DNA of 14,185 bases from Deltaproteobacteria bacterium (GTDB taxonomy: Bacteria; Desulfobacterota; Syntrophia; Syntrophales; UBA5619), in contig JAJFTY010000214.1 in assembly GCA_021372695.1 (NCBI GenBank), positions 1-14,185 on the forward strand, written 5' to 3'. The notes under the pieces were generated by a model. The model made no database searches and was not told where the DNA came from. It saw nothing but the letters and a program-made list of their open reading frames with translations. The stretch's first letter is position 1. Each line of letters begins with the position of its first letter. Both the position numbers and the translations under genes were made by a program. Of this stretch, positions 1 to 7,430 are shown piece by piece.

Positions 1-4
1 AAGT

Positions 5-30
5 AGGAGGTGAAAATGAACTCATCGTAA
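5..30 (+). promoter_or_regulatory. Strong ribosome binding site with a four-codon ORF ahead of the kinase gene
   Basis: A near-perfect Shine-Dalgarno (AGGAGGTG, 5-12) stands 3 nt before an ATG at 16. That ATG opens a frame of only four sense codons (M-N-S-S) before TAA at 28-30. The frame is the same as that of the histidine kinase that starts at 76, and no other stop lies between. It is therefore either a short leader whose termination feeds re-initiation at 76, or the original kinase start cut off by a nonsense mutation or sequencing error. The signal is seen directly; its role is inferred. Confidence 0.55.
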
Positions 31-75
31 CCCCATCAGGAAACCAAGGGCGTCTTTGGATTCCCCCTCAGCAGG

Positions 76-2535
76 ATGCATCAAAAAATCTGGCGAAATC
101 CTCCTTCCCCTACTAAAATCATAAGCCGTGCAAAGCTCTCAGAGGATCTCTCCACAGAGAATGCCCTGTTAAAGAAGCGAATCCTGGAGCTGGAACACTC
201 GGACTCGGACCGCAGGCGCGCGGAGGAGTCGCTTCGGGAAAGCGAGGAACGTTATCGCATATTGACCGAAAATATCAAGGATGTCGTGTGGGTCCTGGAT
301 GCCGAATCGATGCGCTTCCGTTATGTCAGCCCGTCGGTGGAGAAGCTGCTCGGTTACACGCCGGAAGAGATGGTCGCGAAGCAGGTGATCCGGGCAGTCA
401 CCCTGGAGGCTGGATCATTCGTGGTCGGCTTGATCCGCAGACGACTGGAAGGCTTTCTCTCGGGCAAGGTGCCTCCCGGCAAATTCTATACCAATGAGAT
501 CGAACAGACCTGCAAGGATGGCTCCACCGTATGGACCGAGGTGGTCACCAGCTTCTACATGAACCCGAAGAACCATCGGGTGGAGGTGCTCGGCGTGACC
601 CGCGACATCACCGCCCGCCGCCGGGCCGAGGATGACTACCGGATGCTGTTCGGGGAGATGCTGGACGGCTTCGCGCTGCACGAAATCATCTGCGACCAGG
701 AGGGGAATCCGGTGGATTACCGATTTCTGGCCATCAATCCGGCCTTCGAGGGACTGACCGGGCTGAAGGCGGAAGAGATCGTGGGCCGGACCATCCTTGA
801 AGTGATACCCGGCATCGAAGGATTCTGGATTTCGACTTACGGCCGGGTAGCCCTCACCGGTGAACCTGCCTATTTCGAAAGCTACTCCGCCGAACTGAAG
901 AAACACTTCGAGGTGACCGCTTTCAGGCCCGCACCGCATCAGTTCGCCTGCATCTTCAAGGACATCAGCAAACGGAAGCAGGCGGAGGAGGCCTTGCGGG
1001 ACAGCGAGGAGAGACATCGCAGGATCGTCGAAGGCATGAGTGACGCCGTTCTCCTCCGCTCCGGCGGAACGATCATCTATGCAAACCCTGCCGCGGTCGG
1101 ACTGTTTCGGGCGAATCGTCCCGAAGATCTGATCGGGAAACCGTACCTGGAAATGGTTCATCCCGATGACCGGGCCGTATCGGCCGAAAGGATCAGAAGG
1201 AACGTCAATGAACACTGGGTCGCAGCTCCCCGCGAGCACCGCGTTTTGGCCCTGGATGGACAGGCGGTACCCGTCGAGTCCACTGGCCTGACGATCTCAT
1301 ACCGCGGCGAAACCCAGGTGTTCGGGGTTTTTCGCGACATCACCAGCCGCAAGCAGGAGGAGGCGGAGAGGACAAATCTGCAGAACCAGCTCCTCCAGGC
1401 CCGGAAGATGGAGTCCGTCGGCCGGCTGGCGGGAGGTGTGGCGCATGATTTCAACAACATGCTGGGGGTGATCCTCGGCCATGCGGAGATGGCCATCGGC
1501 AAGGCCGAGAAAGGCCAGCCGCTCGTGTCCAACCTGCTGGAGATCCGGAAAGCCGCCGAGCGCTCGGCCGGGCTGACGCGCCAGCTCCTGGCCTTCGCCC
1601 GGAAGCAGATGGTCTCTCCCCGGGTTCTGGACCTGAATGAAGTCGTGGCGGGGATGCTCAAGATGCTGCAACGGCTGATCGGCGAGGAGATCCATCTGGC
1701 CTGGCTCCCGGGCGCCGAACTGTGGCCGGTCCAGATCGACCCGTCACAGATCGACCAGATCCTGGTGAATTTGAGCGTCAATGCCCGCGACGCCATTGGC
1801 GGGGTGGGCAGAGTTGCCATCGAAACGAAAAACGTCCGCCTGGACGAGGCCTATTGTGTCGACCATGAGGGCATGGTGCCCGGGGAATATGTCATGCTTA
1901 CCGTCGGCGACGACGGCTGCGGCATGGATAAGGAGATCCAGGGCAAGCTCTTTGAGCCCTTTTTCACGACCAAGGAAGTGGGCAAAGGGACGGGCCTGGG
2001 CCTCGCCACCGTGTACGGCATCGTCAAGCAGAACAACGGTTTCGTCGATGTGGAGAGCGAGCCGGGACGGGGCACGACCTTCAGAATCTATCTGCCCCGG
2101 CACATCGGCCAGAGCGAGCTGATCGGGCTGGAGGGGGTGACGAAGGCGGTGACGGCCGGCCGCGAGACGGTGCTCGTGGTCGAGGACGAGCCGGCCCTGC
2201 TGGAGCTAAGCAAATCCGTGCTCGAGAGACAGGGATACCGCGTGCTGGCCGCGGGCACGCCGGGGGAAGCGATCCGTCTGGCCGGGGAGCATGCCGGTGA
2301 GATCCATTTGCTCCTGACCGACGTGGTGATGCCGGAGATGGACGGCCGGAATCTGGCGAAGAACATGCTCTCGCTCTATCCGAACCTGAAGCGGCTCTTC
2401 ATGTCGGGCTATACGGCCGACGTCATCGCCCATCGCGGGGTCCTGGACGAGGGGGCCTCCTTCATCCAGAAGCCGTTCTCCATCAAGGAACTGGCAGCCA
2501 AGGTCCGGGAGGCGCTGGGGGCTGTTCAGGGATAA
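76..2535 (+). CDS. PAS-domain hybrid sensor histidine kinase with C-terminal receiver domain
   Basis: Cytosolic hybrid kinase of 819 aa with no signal peptide or membrane segment. A charged helical N-terminus (about 18-60) is followed by three PAS-like domains (about 60-180, 187-298 and 313-425). These are joined by RxxAEE..L-type signalling-helix linkers. Next come a HisKA dimerisation domain with phospho-acceptor H457 in AHDFNN, and a HATPase domain with N-box N565/N569, G1 motif DDGCGM (D612), FEPFFTTK (626-633) and GKGTGLGL (636-643). The receiver domain (about 697-815) has the acidic pair E703/D704, phospho-acceptor D749 (LLTDVVMPEMDG) and K799 in QKPF. All catalytic residues are present, so it should autophosphorylate and pass phosphate to its own receiver. 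No output domain or partner regulator lies nearby, and the ligand is unknown. The start is uncertain: ATG 76 has only a poorly spaced AGCAGG before it, while the good RBS serves ATG 16, cut off by TAA at 28. Confidence 0.93.
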   Translation: MHQKIWRNPPSPTKIISRAKLSEDLSTENALLKKRILELEHSDSDRRRAEESLRESEERYRILTENIKDVVWVLDAESMRFRYVSPSVEKLLGYTPEEMVAKQVIRAVTLEAGSFVVGLIRRRLEGFLSGKVPPGKFYTNEIEQTCKDGSTVWTEVVTSFYMNPKNHRVEVLGVTRDITARRRAEDDYRMLFGEMLDGFALHEIICDQEGNPVDYRFLAINPAFEGLTGLKAEEIVGRTILEVIPGIEGFWISTYGRVALTGEPAYFESYSAELKKHFEVTAFRPAPHQFACIFKDISKRKQAEEALRDSEERHRRIVEGMSDAVLLRSGGTIIYANPAAVGLFRANRPEDLIGKPYLEMVHPDDRAVSAERIRRNVNEHWVAAPREHRVLALDGQAVPVESTGLTISYRGETQVFGVFRDITSRKQEEAERTNLQNQLLQARKMESVGRLAGGVAHDFNNMLGVILGHAEMAIGKAEKGQPLVSNLLEIRKAAERSAGLTRQLLAFARKQMVSPRVLDLNEVVAGMLKMLQRLIGEEIHLAWLPGAELWPVQIDPSQIDQILVNLSVNARDAIGGVGRVAIETKNVRLDEAYCVDHEGMVPGEYVMLTVGDDGCGMDKEIQGKLFEPFFTTKEVGKGTGLGLATVYGIVKQNNGFVDVESEPGRGTTFRIYLPRHIGQSELIGLEGVTKAVTAGRETVLVVEDEPALLELSKSVLERQGYRVLAAGTPGEAIRLAGEHAGEIHLLLTDVVMPEMDGRNLAKNMLSLYPNLKRLFMSGYTADVIAHRGVLDEGASFIQKPFSIKELAAKVREALGAVQG

Positions 2536-2585
2536 ACAGTGAAGGGAGGAACGATGGAAGCCTGAAGAAATGGAACAATCATCGA

Positions 2586-2615
2586 TGGACAGTTCCTCGG
2601 GTATCGTTCTATAGT
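2586..2615 (+). promoter_or_regulatory. Candidate sigma70 promoter for the secreted-protein/transporter pair
   Basis: TGGACA (2586-2591, 5 of 6 to consensus) and TATAGT (2610-2615, 5 of 6) are separated by 18 nt. The predicted transcription start, near 2622, leaves a leader of about 60 nt before ATG 2681. A second mini-ORF lies just upstream: GGGAGGA (2544-2550) precedes ATG 2554, which stops after three codons at TGA 2563. The promoter is called from motif match only. Confidence 0.5.
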
Positions 2616-2680
2616 CCATCCGCGTTTCCATGCCGGCAACGGTAAACCGCCATTTCTCAATTCATCTGCAGGGAGGTCAT

Positions 2681-3115
2681 ATGAAGGCAATTCGGATGAT
2701 GTTTGTCGCCGTCGTTGCGTTATTCTGCGTTTCTTCCGCGGCCGCGGCTGCTGATTTCGACTGGATGCCCGATTTCAACATCCAGGCCGCTGCGGACGCC
2801 TCGGGATTCCGGGCCAGGCTTGCCACCCGGTTCCATATCGGGGACACCACGATCGATGCGGTGATCGGCAACGTCGAAAAACCGGCGGATGCCTACATGG
2901 TGATGCGGCTGGGCGAGATGGCCAAGCGGCCGCCGGAGGAGGTCCTGAGAGAATACAAGTCAAGCCACGGAAAGGGGTGGGGGGCTCTGGCCAAGAGTCT
3001 CGGCATCAAACCCGGATCGAAGGAATTTCACGCCCTCAAACGGGGCCAGGATCTGTACGACGGCTCGGGCATGACCAAGGGAAAGGGCAAACATAAGAAC
3101 AAGAAGAAGGATTGA
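2681..3115 (+). CDS. Small exported protein of unknown function with basic lysine-rich tail
   Basis: Product of 144 aa. I chose ATG 2681 because GGGAGG (2671-2676) stands 4 nt before it and because a signal peptide begins there: MKAIRMM, then a hydrophobic core, then an Ala-rich c-region with likely cleavage just before ADFDW. An upstream in-frame ATG at 2630 would bury the signal peptide. The mature protein is about 120 aa with no cysteine and no further membrane segment. Recognisable local features are FHIGDTTIDAVIG, MRLGEMAKRPPEEVL, GKGWGALAKSLGIKPGS and EFHALKRG, then a tail rich in Lys (KGKGKHKNKKKD). I cannot assign a named family; from memory similar GKGWG..A..LGIKPGS proteins occur in other Desulfobacterota. 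It ends 8 nt before the transporter ORF, so the two are probably co-transcribed. A periplasmic role is inferred from the signal peptide; function is unknown. Confidence 0.8.
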   Translation: MKAIRMMFVAVVALFCVSSAAAAADFDWMPDFNIQAAADASGFRARLATRFHIGDTTIDAVIGNVEKPADAYMVMRLGEMAKRPPEEVLREYKSSHGKGWGALAKSLGIKPGSKEFHALKRGQDLYDGSGMTKGKGKHKNKKKD

Positions 3116-3123
3116 CCCCTTCG

Positions 3124-4587
3124 ATGAAGTCGCCCGCAAAGACCGCTGACCCTCCCGAGCAGGAGGCGACTCGCAACGGTAAGAGGGAATGGCGAGCCCT
3201 TGGGATCACTGTTTTCATGGCCGGCCTGTCCTTGGCGCTGATGGCCTTGCCTTCGCCCGCGGGTCTCTCTGCGGCCGGGCAGCGTGTGCTGGCCGTGGCC
3301 GTGATGGCGATCGGCCTGTGGTGCACCGATGCGATACCGGCGGCCGTGACCGGGATTCTGCTCGTCATCGCACTCGTGCTCTCCGGCGGGGTGGCGGGGT
3401 TTTCCGAGGCGCTCGTCGGCTTCGCCGAGCCGGTGGCCTACTTTCTCATCGGGGTCCTGACCATCGGCCAGGCGGTCCTGCAGAGCGGCCTCGCCGAGCG
3501 CGTGGCGTGTTTCTTCCTCCAGCACAGCCGGGGACGGTCACGTGCCCTTTACCTGCACATGCTGCTCTCGTTCCCGCTGCTCACGCTCCTGCTCACGCTC
3601 CTGCTCCCCTCCGCGACCACCCGTACGGGAATCCTCATCTTCGTCTATGAACAGGCGCTGGATCTCGGCCGTGTGCCCCGGGGCGCCCCCCTGGCCAAGG
3701 CGATCATGCTGGCGCTCAACTCCATCAACCGTCTTGCCTCAACCGTGCTCCTGACCGGGGGGATCACCCCGGTCCTGGCGGCCTCTCTGATCGGCGGAAT
3801 CTCCTGGGGCCGCTGGTTCGTACTGATGTGCGTTCCCTTCGGGGTCCTGCTCACCCTCGGCTCTGCGCTGATCTACGGGCTCTACCGGGAGGGGTTCGAC
3901 GCACCTCTCTCGTCGCTGCCGGAAAGGTCGCCGAAGCCTCTCTCCGGGCGGGAAATCCGGACCCTCGTCATCACGATCGGGGCTTCCCTGCTGTGGCTCA
4001 CCGATGCTTGGCATCACTGGAATCCGGCCCTGCCGGCGATCCTCGCCTGGGCGTGCCTGCTTGCGCCGGGCATCGGGGTCCTTTCGTGGAAGGAGTTCGA
4101 GAAGGGCTTCGGCTGGGCGAATTTCTTCGTGCTTGCCTCATCGCTGTCGCTCGCCAGGGCGCTCAGCAGCAGCGGCGCCAGCGACTGGATCGCCGCGGTG
4201 ATCACACGCGCCATGCCGGCTTTCTCGGAGCAGCCCATCCTGGTGGTGGCCGTGCTGCTCCTGGCCGCGGCGCCGATCCGCCTGCTCATCCCCAACATCA
4301 CCGGGTTTCTGGCGACGACGATCCCGATCGCGATGTCGATCGGCTCGGCAACGGGGCTGAACCCCGTCATCTGCGGCCTTGCGGTGATGATCGCGGGCGA
4401 CGCGGTCCTCTACTACCCGGCCCAGAGCGCCTCGTCGCTCGTGGTCTACGAACGGGGGCATCTCACCGCGTCGGAGATCTTCCGCTTCGGGCTGTGGATG
4501 ACGCTTGTCGCCTATCTGGTGGTGATTGCCGTCGCCCTTCCCTGGTGGACGGCGGTCGGCGAACCGCTCCGCATCATGAACCCCTAA
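3124..4587 (+). CDS. SLC13/DASS-family anion:sodium symporter (di/tricarboxylate or sulfate type)
   Basis: Integral membrane protein of 487 aa with a hydrophilic N-terminus of about 25 aa and roughly 11 hydrophobic segments, the usual size and layout of DASS permeases. Early sequence GLWCTDAIPAAVTG matches the family's W-x-T-E-A-I-P-like hallmark. The two ion/substrate loops, SNT in well-studied DASS proteins, read P-S-A-T-T (162-166) and P-N-I-T (390-393), so both are altered. The substrate is probably an organic acid but cannot be read from sequence. I prefer ATG 3124 to TTG 3112: the purine-rich AAGAAGG (3104-3110) lies 13 nt before the ATG, but only 1 nt before the TTG, too close to work. 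Expression probably depends on the upstream secreted-protein gene, by read-through or translational coupling. It converges on the YbhJ-like hydratase gene across a repeat-filled gap. Confidence 0.85.
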   Translation: MKSPAKTADPPEQEATRNGKREWRALGITVFMAGLSLALMALPSPAGLSAAGQRVLAVAVMAIGLWCTDAIPAAVTGILLVIALVLSGGVAGFSEALVGFAEPVAYFLIGVLTIGQAVLQSGLAERVACFFLQHSRGRSRALYLHMLLSFPLLTLLLTLLLPSATTRTGILIFVYEQALDLGRVPRGAPLAKAIMLALNSINRLASTVLLTGGITPVLAASLIGGISWGRWFVLMCVPFGVLLTLGSALIYGLYREGFDAPLSSLPERSPKPLSGREIRTLVITIGASLLWLTDAWHHWNPALPAILAWACLLAPGIGVLSWKEFEKGFGWANFFVLASSLSLARALSSSGASDWIAAVITRAMPAFSEQPILVVAVLLLAAAPIRLLIPNITGFLATTIPIAMSIGSATGLNPVICGLAVMIAGDAVLYYPAQSASSLVVYERGHLTASEIFRFGLWMTLVAYLVVIAVALPWWTAVGEPLRIMNP

Positions 4588-4589
4588 CG

Positions 4590-4606
4590 GGGTGTTGAAA
4601 ACACCC
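4590..4606 (+). terminator. Short hairpin after the transporter stop codon
   Basis: GGGTGTT (4590-4596) pairs with AACACCC (4600-4606) across a 3-nt loop, beginning 2 nt after the TAA. No T-run follows, so it may be an mRNA 3' end structure or the outer edge of the neighbouring repeat rather than a true intrinsic terminator. Confidence 0.35.
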
Positions 4607-4607
4607 G

Positions 4608-4786
4608 CGCAGGCTGGCTGTTCAAAAATACTTAGATGCAAGGCGCGCAATGGTTCGACAGGCTCACCATGACAGGGCTTCAGCCTGTCCTGAGCTTGCC
4701 GAAGGGAGCACGCCTAGCCCGGACTTGATCCGGGGAGGTTTGCAGCGCAACGCAGCAGATGAGCGTTTTTCAGCAGTCTGCTAACT
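4608..4786. repeat. Composite short interspersed repeat (MITE-like mosaic)
   Basis: The gap between the convergent transporter and hydratase genes is filled with repeat-like modules. The outer parts, about 4608-4650 and 4741-4786 read on the opposite strand, are imperfect inverted copies. They share CAG.CTG.CTG, then a run of A, then an ATG/ATC-type box and GCGC-rich ends. Inside lie a palindromic module (4651-4706) and a perfect 6-bp hairpin (CCCGGA at 4718-4723 with TCCGGG at 4729-4734). The right end overlaps the last codon and TAG stop of the hydratase gene. There is no coding potential, so any movement would need a transposase from elsewhere. Confidence 0.55.
4651..4706 (+). repeat. Palindromic interspersed repeat, copy A
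   Basis: Two arms, 4651-4675 and 4684-4706, flank an 8-nt spacer. Each arm is identical in reverse complement to an arm of copy B at 7240-7301. The arms are also partly complementary to each other (shared TTCG, GCTCA and GACAG blocks), so the unit can fold as an imperfect hairpin, like REP elements. Confidence 0.8.
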
Positions 4787-7120
4787 CTGGGCGTAGAAGT
4801 TGATCAAACTGCCCGCCAGCAGGATGGCCCGCTCTCCCGGGGAGAGGTTCTTCAGTTGCAGGGCGAGGGTCACGATCCGGCCGTCACGCTTGATGATCCG
4901 GGCTTCGAGATACTCCACTCCGTTTCGAAGCGCATCCCGCAGACCGGGCAGGAAGACCCACTCCCCGACCGCGAGTTTCTCTTCGCCCTTCTCCGCAGTG
5001 ACGAATGGCACCATCCCCCAGTTGATCAGGTTGCTCCGGTACCGCTTGGTGGCGTAGTCGTTTGCGATGTTCGCCCACCCCCCCAGCACCTTCTGGCAGG
5101 AGGCCGCCTGTTCGCGCGCCGAGCCGTCGCCGGGCCTGCGCGCGAAGATGACGCTGCCGAGTCCCGTGGTCCGCAGGAACTCCTCGGCCGGCTGGCCGGG
5201 GGTGAACGCGGCGGCCCACGGCTCCACGGCCGCCAGGAGCCCCTCATCCTGCCGGCCCTCTGCAAGGCAGGCAAGGCGTTTTGTCTCCAATGCCTGGGCC
5301 CCGGCGGCGCGCCCGACGTACTGAGGGTCCTTCCGGGAAAGCGTGAAGGCAGCCAGCTTCAGCGGGTTGGAACGGTAGGAGGAGGTCTCTCCCGACGGGA
5401 TCAGTTCGTCCGTCGTGGTCACCGGATCGGTGATGACAGAGGCGACCATCAGGCAGAGGTTCTGCGGCAGCGCGGACATGGCGGGCCAGTCGACGATGTT
5501 CGGCCCGAAGTGCAGGGGAACCTCCGGCCGGGGCTTTCCGTATCCGTCGTAGATCCGGTTCTCGTAGACCCCGGCGGCGAAATGGTAGCGGATGCGGCGC
5601 GGGTGGATGGGCAGTTCATCCGCCGCGGTCAGGATCCCATGGTTCAGGGCAGTCGCCGCGATCGAACGGGCGTCCATCAGGGCCACGGAGGCGATCTGGC
5701 CGTCCTGCGGCCGGGAGCCCTCGCGGTTCGGAAAGTTGCGCGTCGTGTGGCGGATGCTGAGCCCCCGGTGGGGCGGGACATCTCCGGCGCCGAAGCAGGG
5801 GCCGCAGAAGGCGGTCCGCATGGTGGCGCCGGTCGCGAGCAGTTCCGCCAGCAGTCCCTTGCGCGCAAGCTCGATCAGGATCGGCTGGCTCGCGGGATAG
5901 AAGCTGAGCGAGAACTCCTCCCGGCCGATCGTGCGGCCCTTCAGGAGACTGGCGGCATAGACGATGTTCTCGAAAGTGCCCCCGGCACAGCCTGCGATGA
6001 TCCCCTGCTCCACCTTAAGCTGGCCGCCCGCGACCTTGTCGGTCAGCCGGTACTCCAGGTTGGGGTTCTCCAGCTGCCGGGCCGCCTCTTTTTCCGTCTC
6101 CCGGAGAATGTCCGACAGATTGGCCTTCAGTTCACGGATCGTGAAAGCATTGCTCGGGTGAAAGGGCAGCGCGATCATGGGCTCGATCCGGGAGAGGTCC
6201 ACCCGGATCAGGGCATCGTAATAGGAGATGGGGCCGGGCTTGATCTCGGCGAACGCTTCCGGCCGGCCGTGGATCCGGTAGAATTCTGACACCTTTTCGT
6301 CCGTCGCCCAGATCGAGGAGAGGCAGGTCGTCTCGGTGGTCATCACGTCGATGCCGTTGCGAAAATCGACGGAGAGTTTTTCGATCCCGGGACCCACGAA
6401 CTCCAGGACCCTGTTCTGGACGAAGCCGTTCTTGAAGACGGCTCTGATGAGCGCCAGCGCCACATCCTGTGGCCCCACACCGCGGCCGACCTCCCCCTCC
6501 AGGTAGACGGCCACCACCTCCGGCCAGGCCGTGTCATAGGTCCGGTTCACGAGCTGCTTCACAAGCTCACCGCCCCCTTCGCCGATCCCCATCACGCCGA
6601 GCGCGCCGTAGCGGGTATGGCTGTCCGAACACAGGATCATCTTCCCGCAGCCCGCCATCCGCTCCCGCACGTACTGGTGGATCACGGCCTGGTGGGCCGG
6701 AACATAGATCCCGCCGTATTTCTGCGCCGCGGAGAGTCCGAAGAGGTGGTCGTCCTCGTTGATGGTCCCCCCGACAGCACAGAGGCTGTTGTGGCAGTTG
6801 GTGAGCGCATAGGGAACGGGAAAGTTCTTCAGCCCGGAGGCCCGCGCCGTCTGGATGATGCCGACATAGGTGATGTCGTGGGAGGCGAGCGCGTCGAAGC
6901 GGATCTTCAGCCCCTCCCCTGCCGCCCCCTGATGGTGAGCGGCGAGGATGCGATAGGCCATCGTCGCCCTTCGCGCCTCCTCTTTCCGGAGTGTCGTTTC
7001 CTCACCGGGAAGGTGGGGGACGATCCCCCGCAGGTCCTCAAGAGTCAGCCCCTCCCGGTAATCGACGATCTCCGTTCCGTTCAGCAGGAGAATCCCCTGG
7101 TTTTTCCGCAATTCGATCAT
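4781..7120 (-). CDS. ybhJ-like: Aconitase-superfamily hydratase, YbhJ-like
   Basis: Predicted cytosolic [4Fe-4S] hydratase/isomerase of 779 aa, full length with both the cluster domains and the C-terminal swivel domain. Three cluster ligands are recognisable: C378 in AGCAGGTF, and C439 and C442 in FCGPC; their spacing (61 and 3) is close to that of mitochondrial aconitase. The DSHT active-site motif is kept (about 166-169), as is a C-terminal SGETSSYRSNP motif corresponding to aconitase SGEGSSREH. Other residues differ: the aconitase D100-H101 pair appears as H-N in TNCHNSLC, N446 as F, and R644 as Y. These features and the INEDDH stretch fit the uncharacterised YbhJ group rather than AcnA/AcnB, so citrate may not be the substrate. 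I chose ATG 7120 because AAAGGGA lies 8-9 nt upstream; a start at 7153 lacks a good RBS. The stop codon lies inside a repeat end. Confidence 0.8.
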   Translation of the reverse strand: MIELRKNQGILLLNGTEIVDYREGLTLEDLRGIVPHLPGEETTLRKEEARRATMAYRILAAHHQGAAGEGLKIRFDALASHDITYVGIIQTARASGLKNFPVPYALTNCHNSLCAVGGTINEDDHLFGLSAAQKYGGIYVPAHQAVIHQYVRERMAGCGKMILCSDSHTRYGALGVMGIGEGGGELVKQLVNRTYDTAWPEVVAVYLEGEVGRGVGPQDVALALIRAVFKNGFVQNRVLEFVGPGIEKLSVDFRNGIDVMTTETTCLSSIWATDEKVSEFYRIHGRPEAFAEIKPGPISYYDALIRVDLSRIEPMIALPFHPSNAFTIRELKANLSDILRETEKEAARQLENPNLEYRLTDKVAGGQLKVEQGIIAGCAGGTFENIVYAASLLKGRTIGREEFSLSFYPASQPILIELARKGLLAELLATGATMRTAFCGPCFGAGDVPPHRGLSIRHTTRNFPNREGSRPQDGQIASVALMDARSIAATALNHGILTAADELPIHPRRIRYHFAAGVYENRIYDGYGKPRPEVPLHFGPNIVDWPAMSALPQNLCLMVASVITDPVTTTDELIPSGETSSYRSNPLKLAAFTLSRKDPQYVGRAAGAQALETKRLACLAEGRQDEGLLAAVEPWAAAFTPGQPAEEFLRTTGLGSVIFARRPGDGSAREQAASCQKVLGGWANIANDYATKRYRSNLINWGMVPFVTAEKGEEKLAVGEWVFLPGLRDALRNGVEYLEARIIKRDGRIVTLALQLKNLSPGERAILLAGSLINFYAQS

Positions 7121-7159
7121 GACATCATCCCTTTCTGTAAGAAAATGGAGCAAGCCACC

Positions 7160-7189
7160 CTTATCGGCCGTTTCCGTTCACGTTCTCAA
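7160..7189 (-). promoter_or_regulatory. Proximal candidate promoter of the hydratase gene
   Basis: On the minus strand TTGAGA (7189-7184, 5 of 6) is followed after 18 nt by GATAAG (7165-7160, 4 of 6). This would give a leader of about 35 nt before ATG 7120. It is weaker than the distal match at 7431-7460. Confidence 0.35.
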
Positions 7190-7239
7190 GTCCTTGAAAA
7201 TTGCACTCCCTCCGCGCGCCGGATATTGTTTCGACCCTG

Positions 7240-7301
7240 CCCTTCGGCAAGCTCAGGACAGGCTATGGTTTGGCATCTGTCATGGTGAGCCTGTCGAACC
7301 A
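7240..7301 (-). repeat. Palindromic interspersed repeat, copy B
   Basis: Arms at 7240-7262 and 7277-7301 are exact reverse complements of the arms of copy A (23 and 25 nt). The spacer differs (14 nt, unrelated sequence). Copies A and B thus form an inverted pair about 2.5 kb apart around the hydratase gene. Conservation of arms with variable spacers suggests that the folded arms are the unit under selection or mobility. Confidence 0.8.
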
Positions 7302-7430
7302 CTCGCGCTTCGCTCAAACAGTCGTCTTTGCGGGCGCTCCGCTGCGGAGGCAGGGTGCCCGAAAAATCTCCAATGCGCGCTTCCGGGATGCGATTTCCGA
7401 GTTGTGCAAAGGTCTCATTTTGGGAAAAGG

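Noticed and set aside
60..2535. Membrane-anchored sensor kinase
   Set aside because: No hydrophobic segment long enough to span a membrane occurs in the 819 residues, so sensing is taken to be cytosolic.
2630..2680. Upstream start for the secreted protein
   Set aside because: It would place 17 residues before the signal peptide and lacks the GGGAGG spacing found at ATG 2681.
4856..6289. Long plus-strand open frame (477 codons) opposite the hydratase
   Set aside because: It is antisense to a gene with clear aconitase motifs, has a low-complexity Gly/Arg/Asp-rich translation and no domain; a GC-rich third-position shadow.
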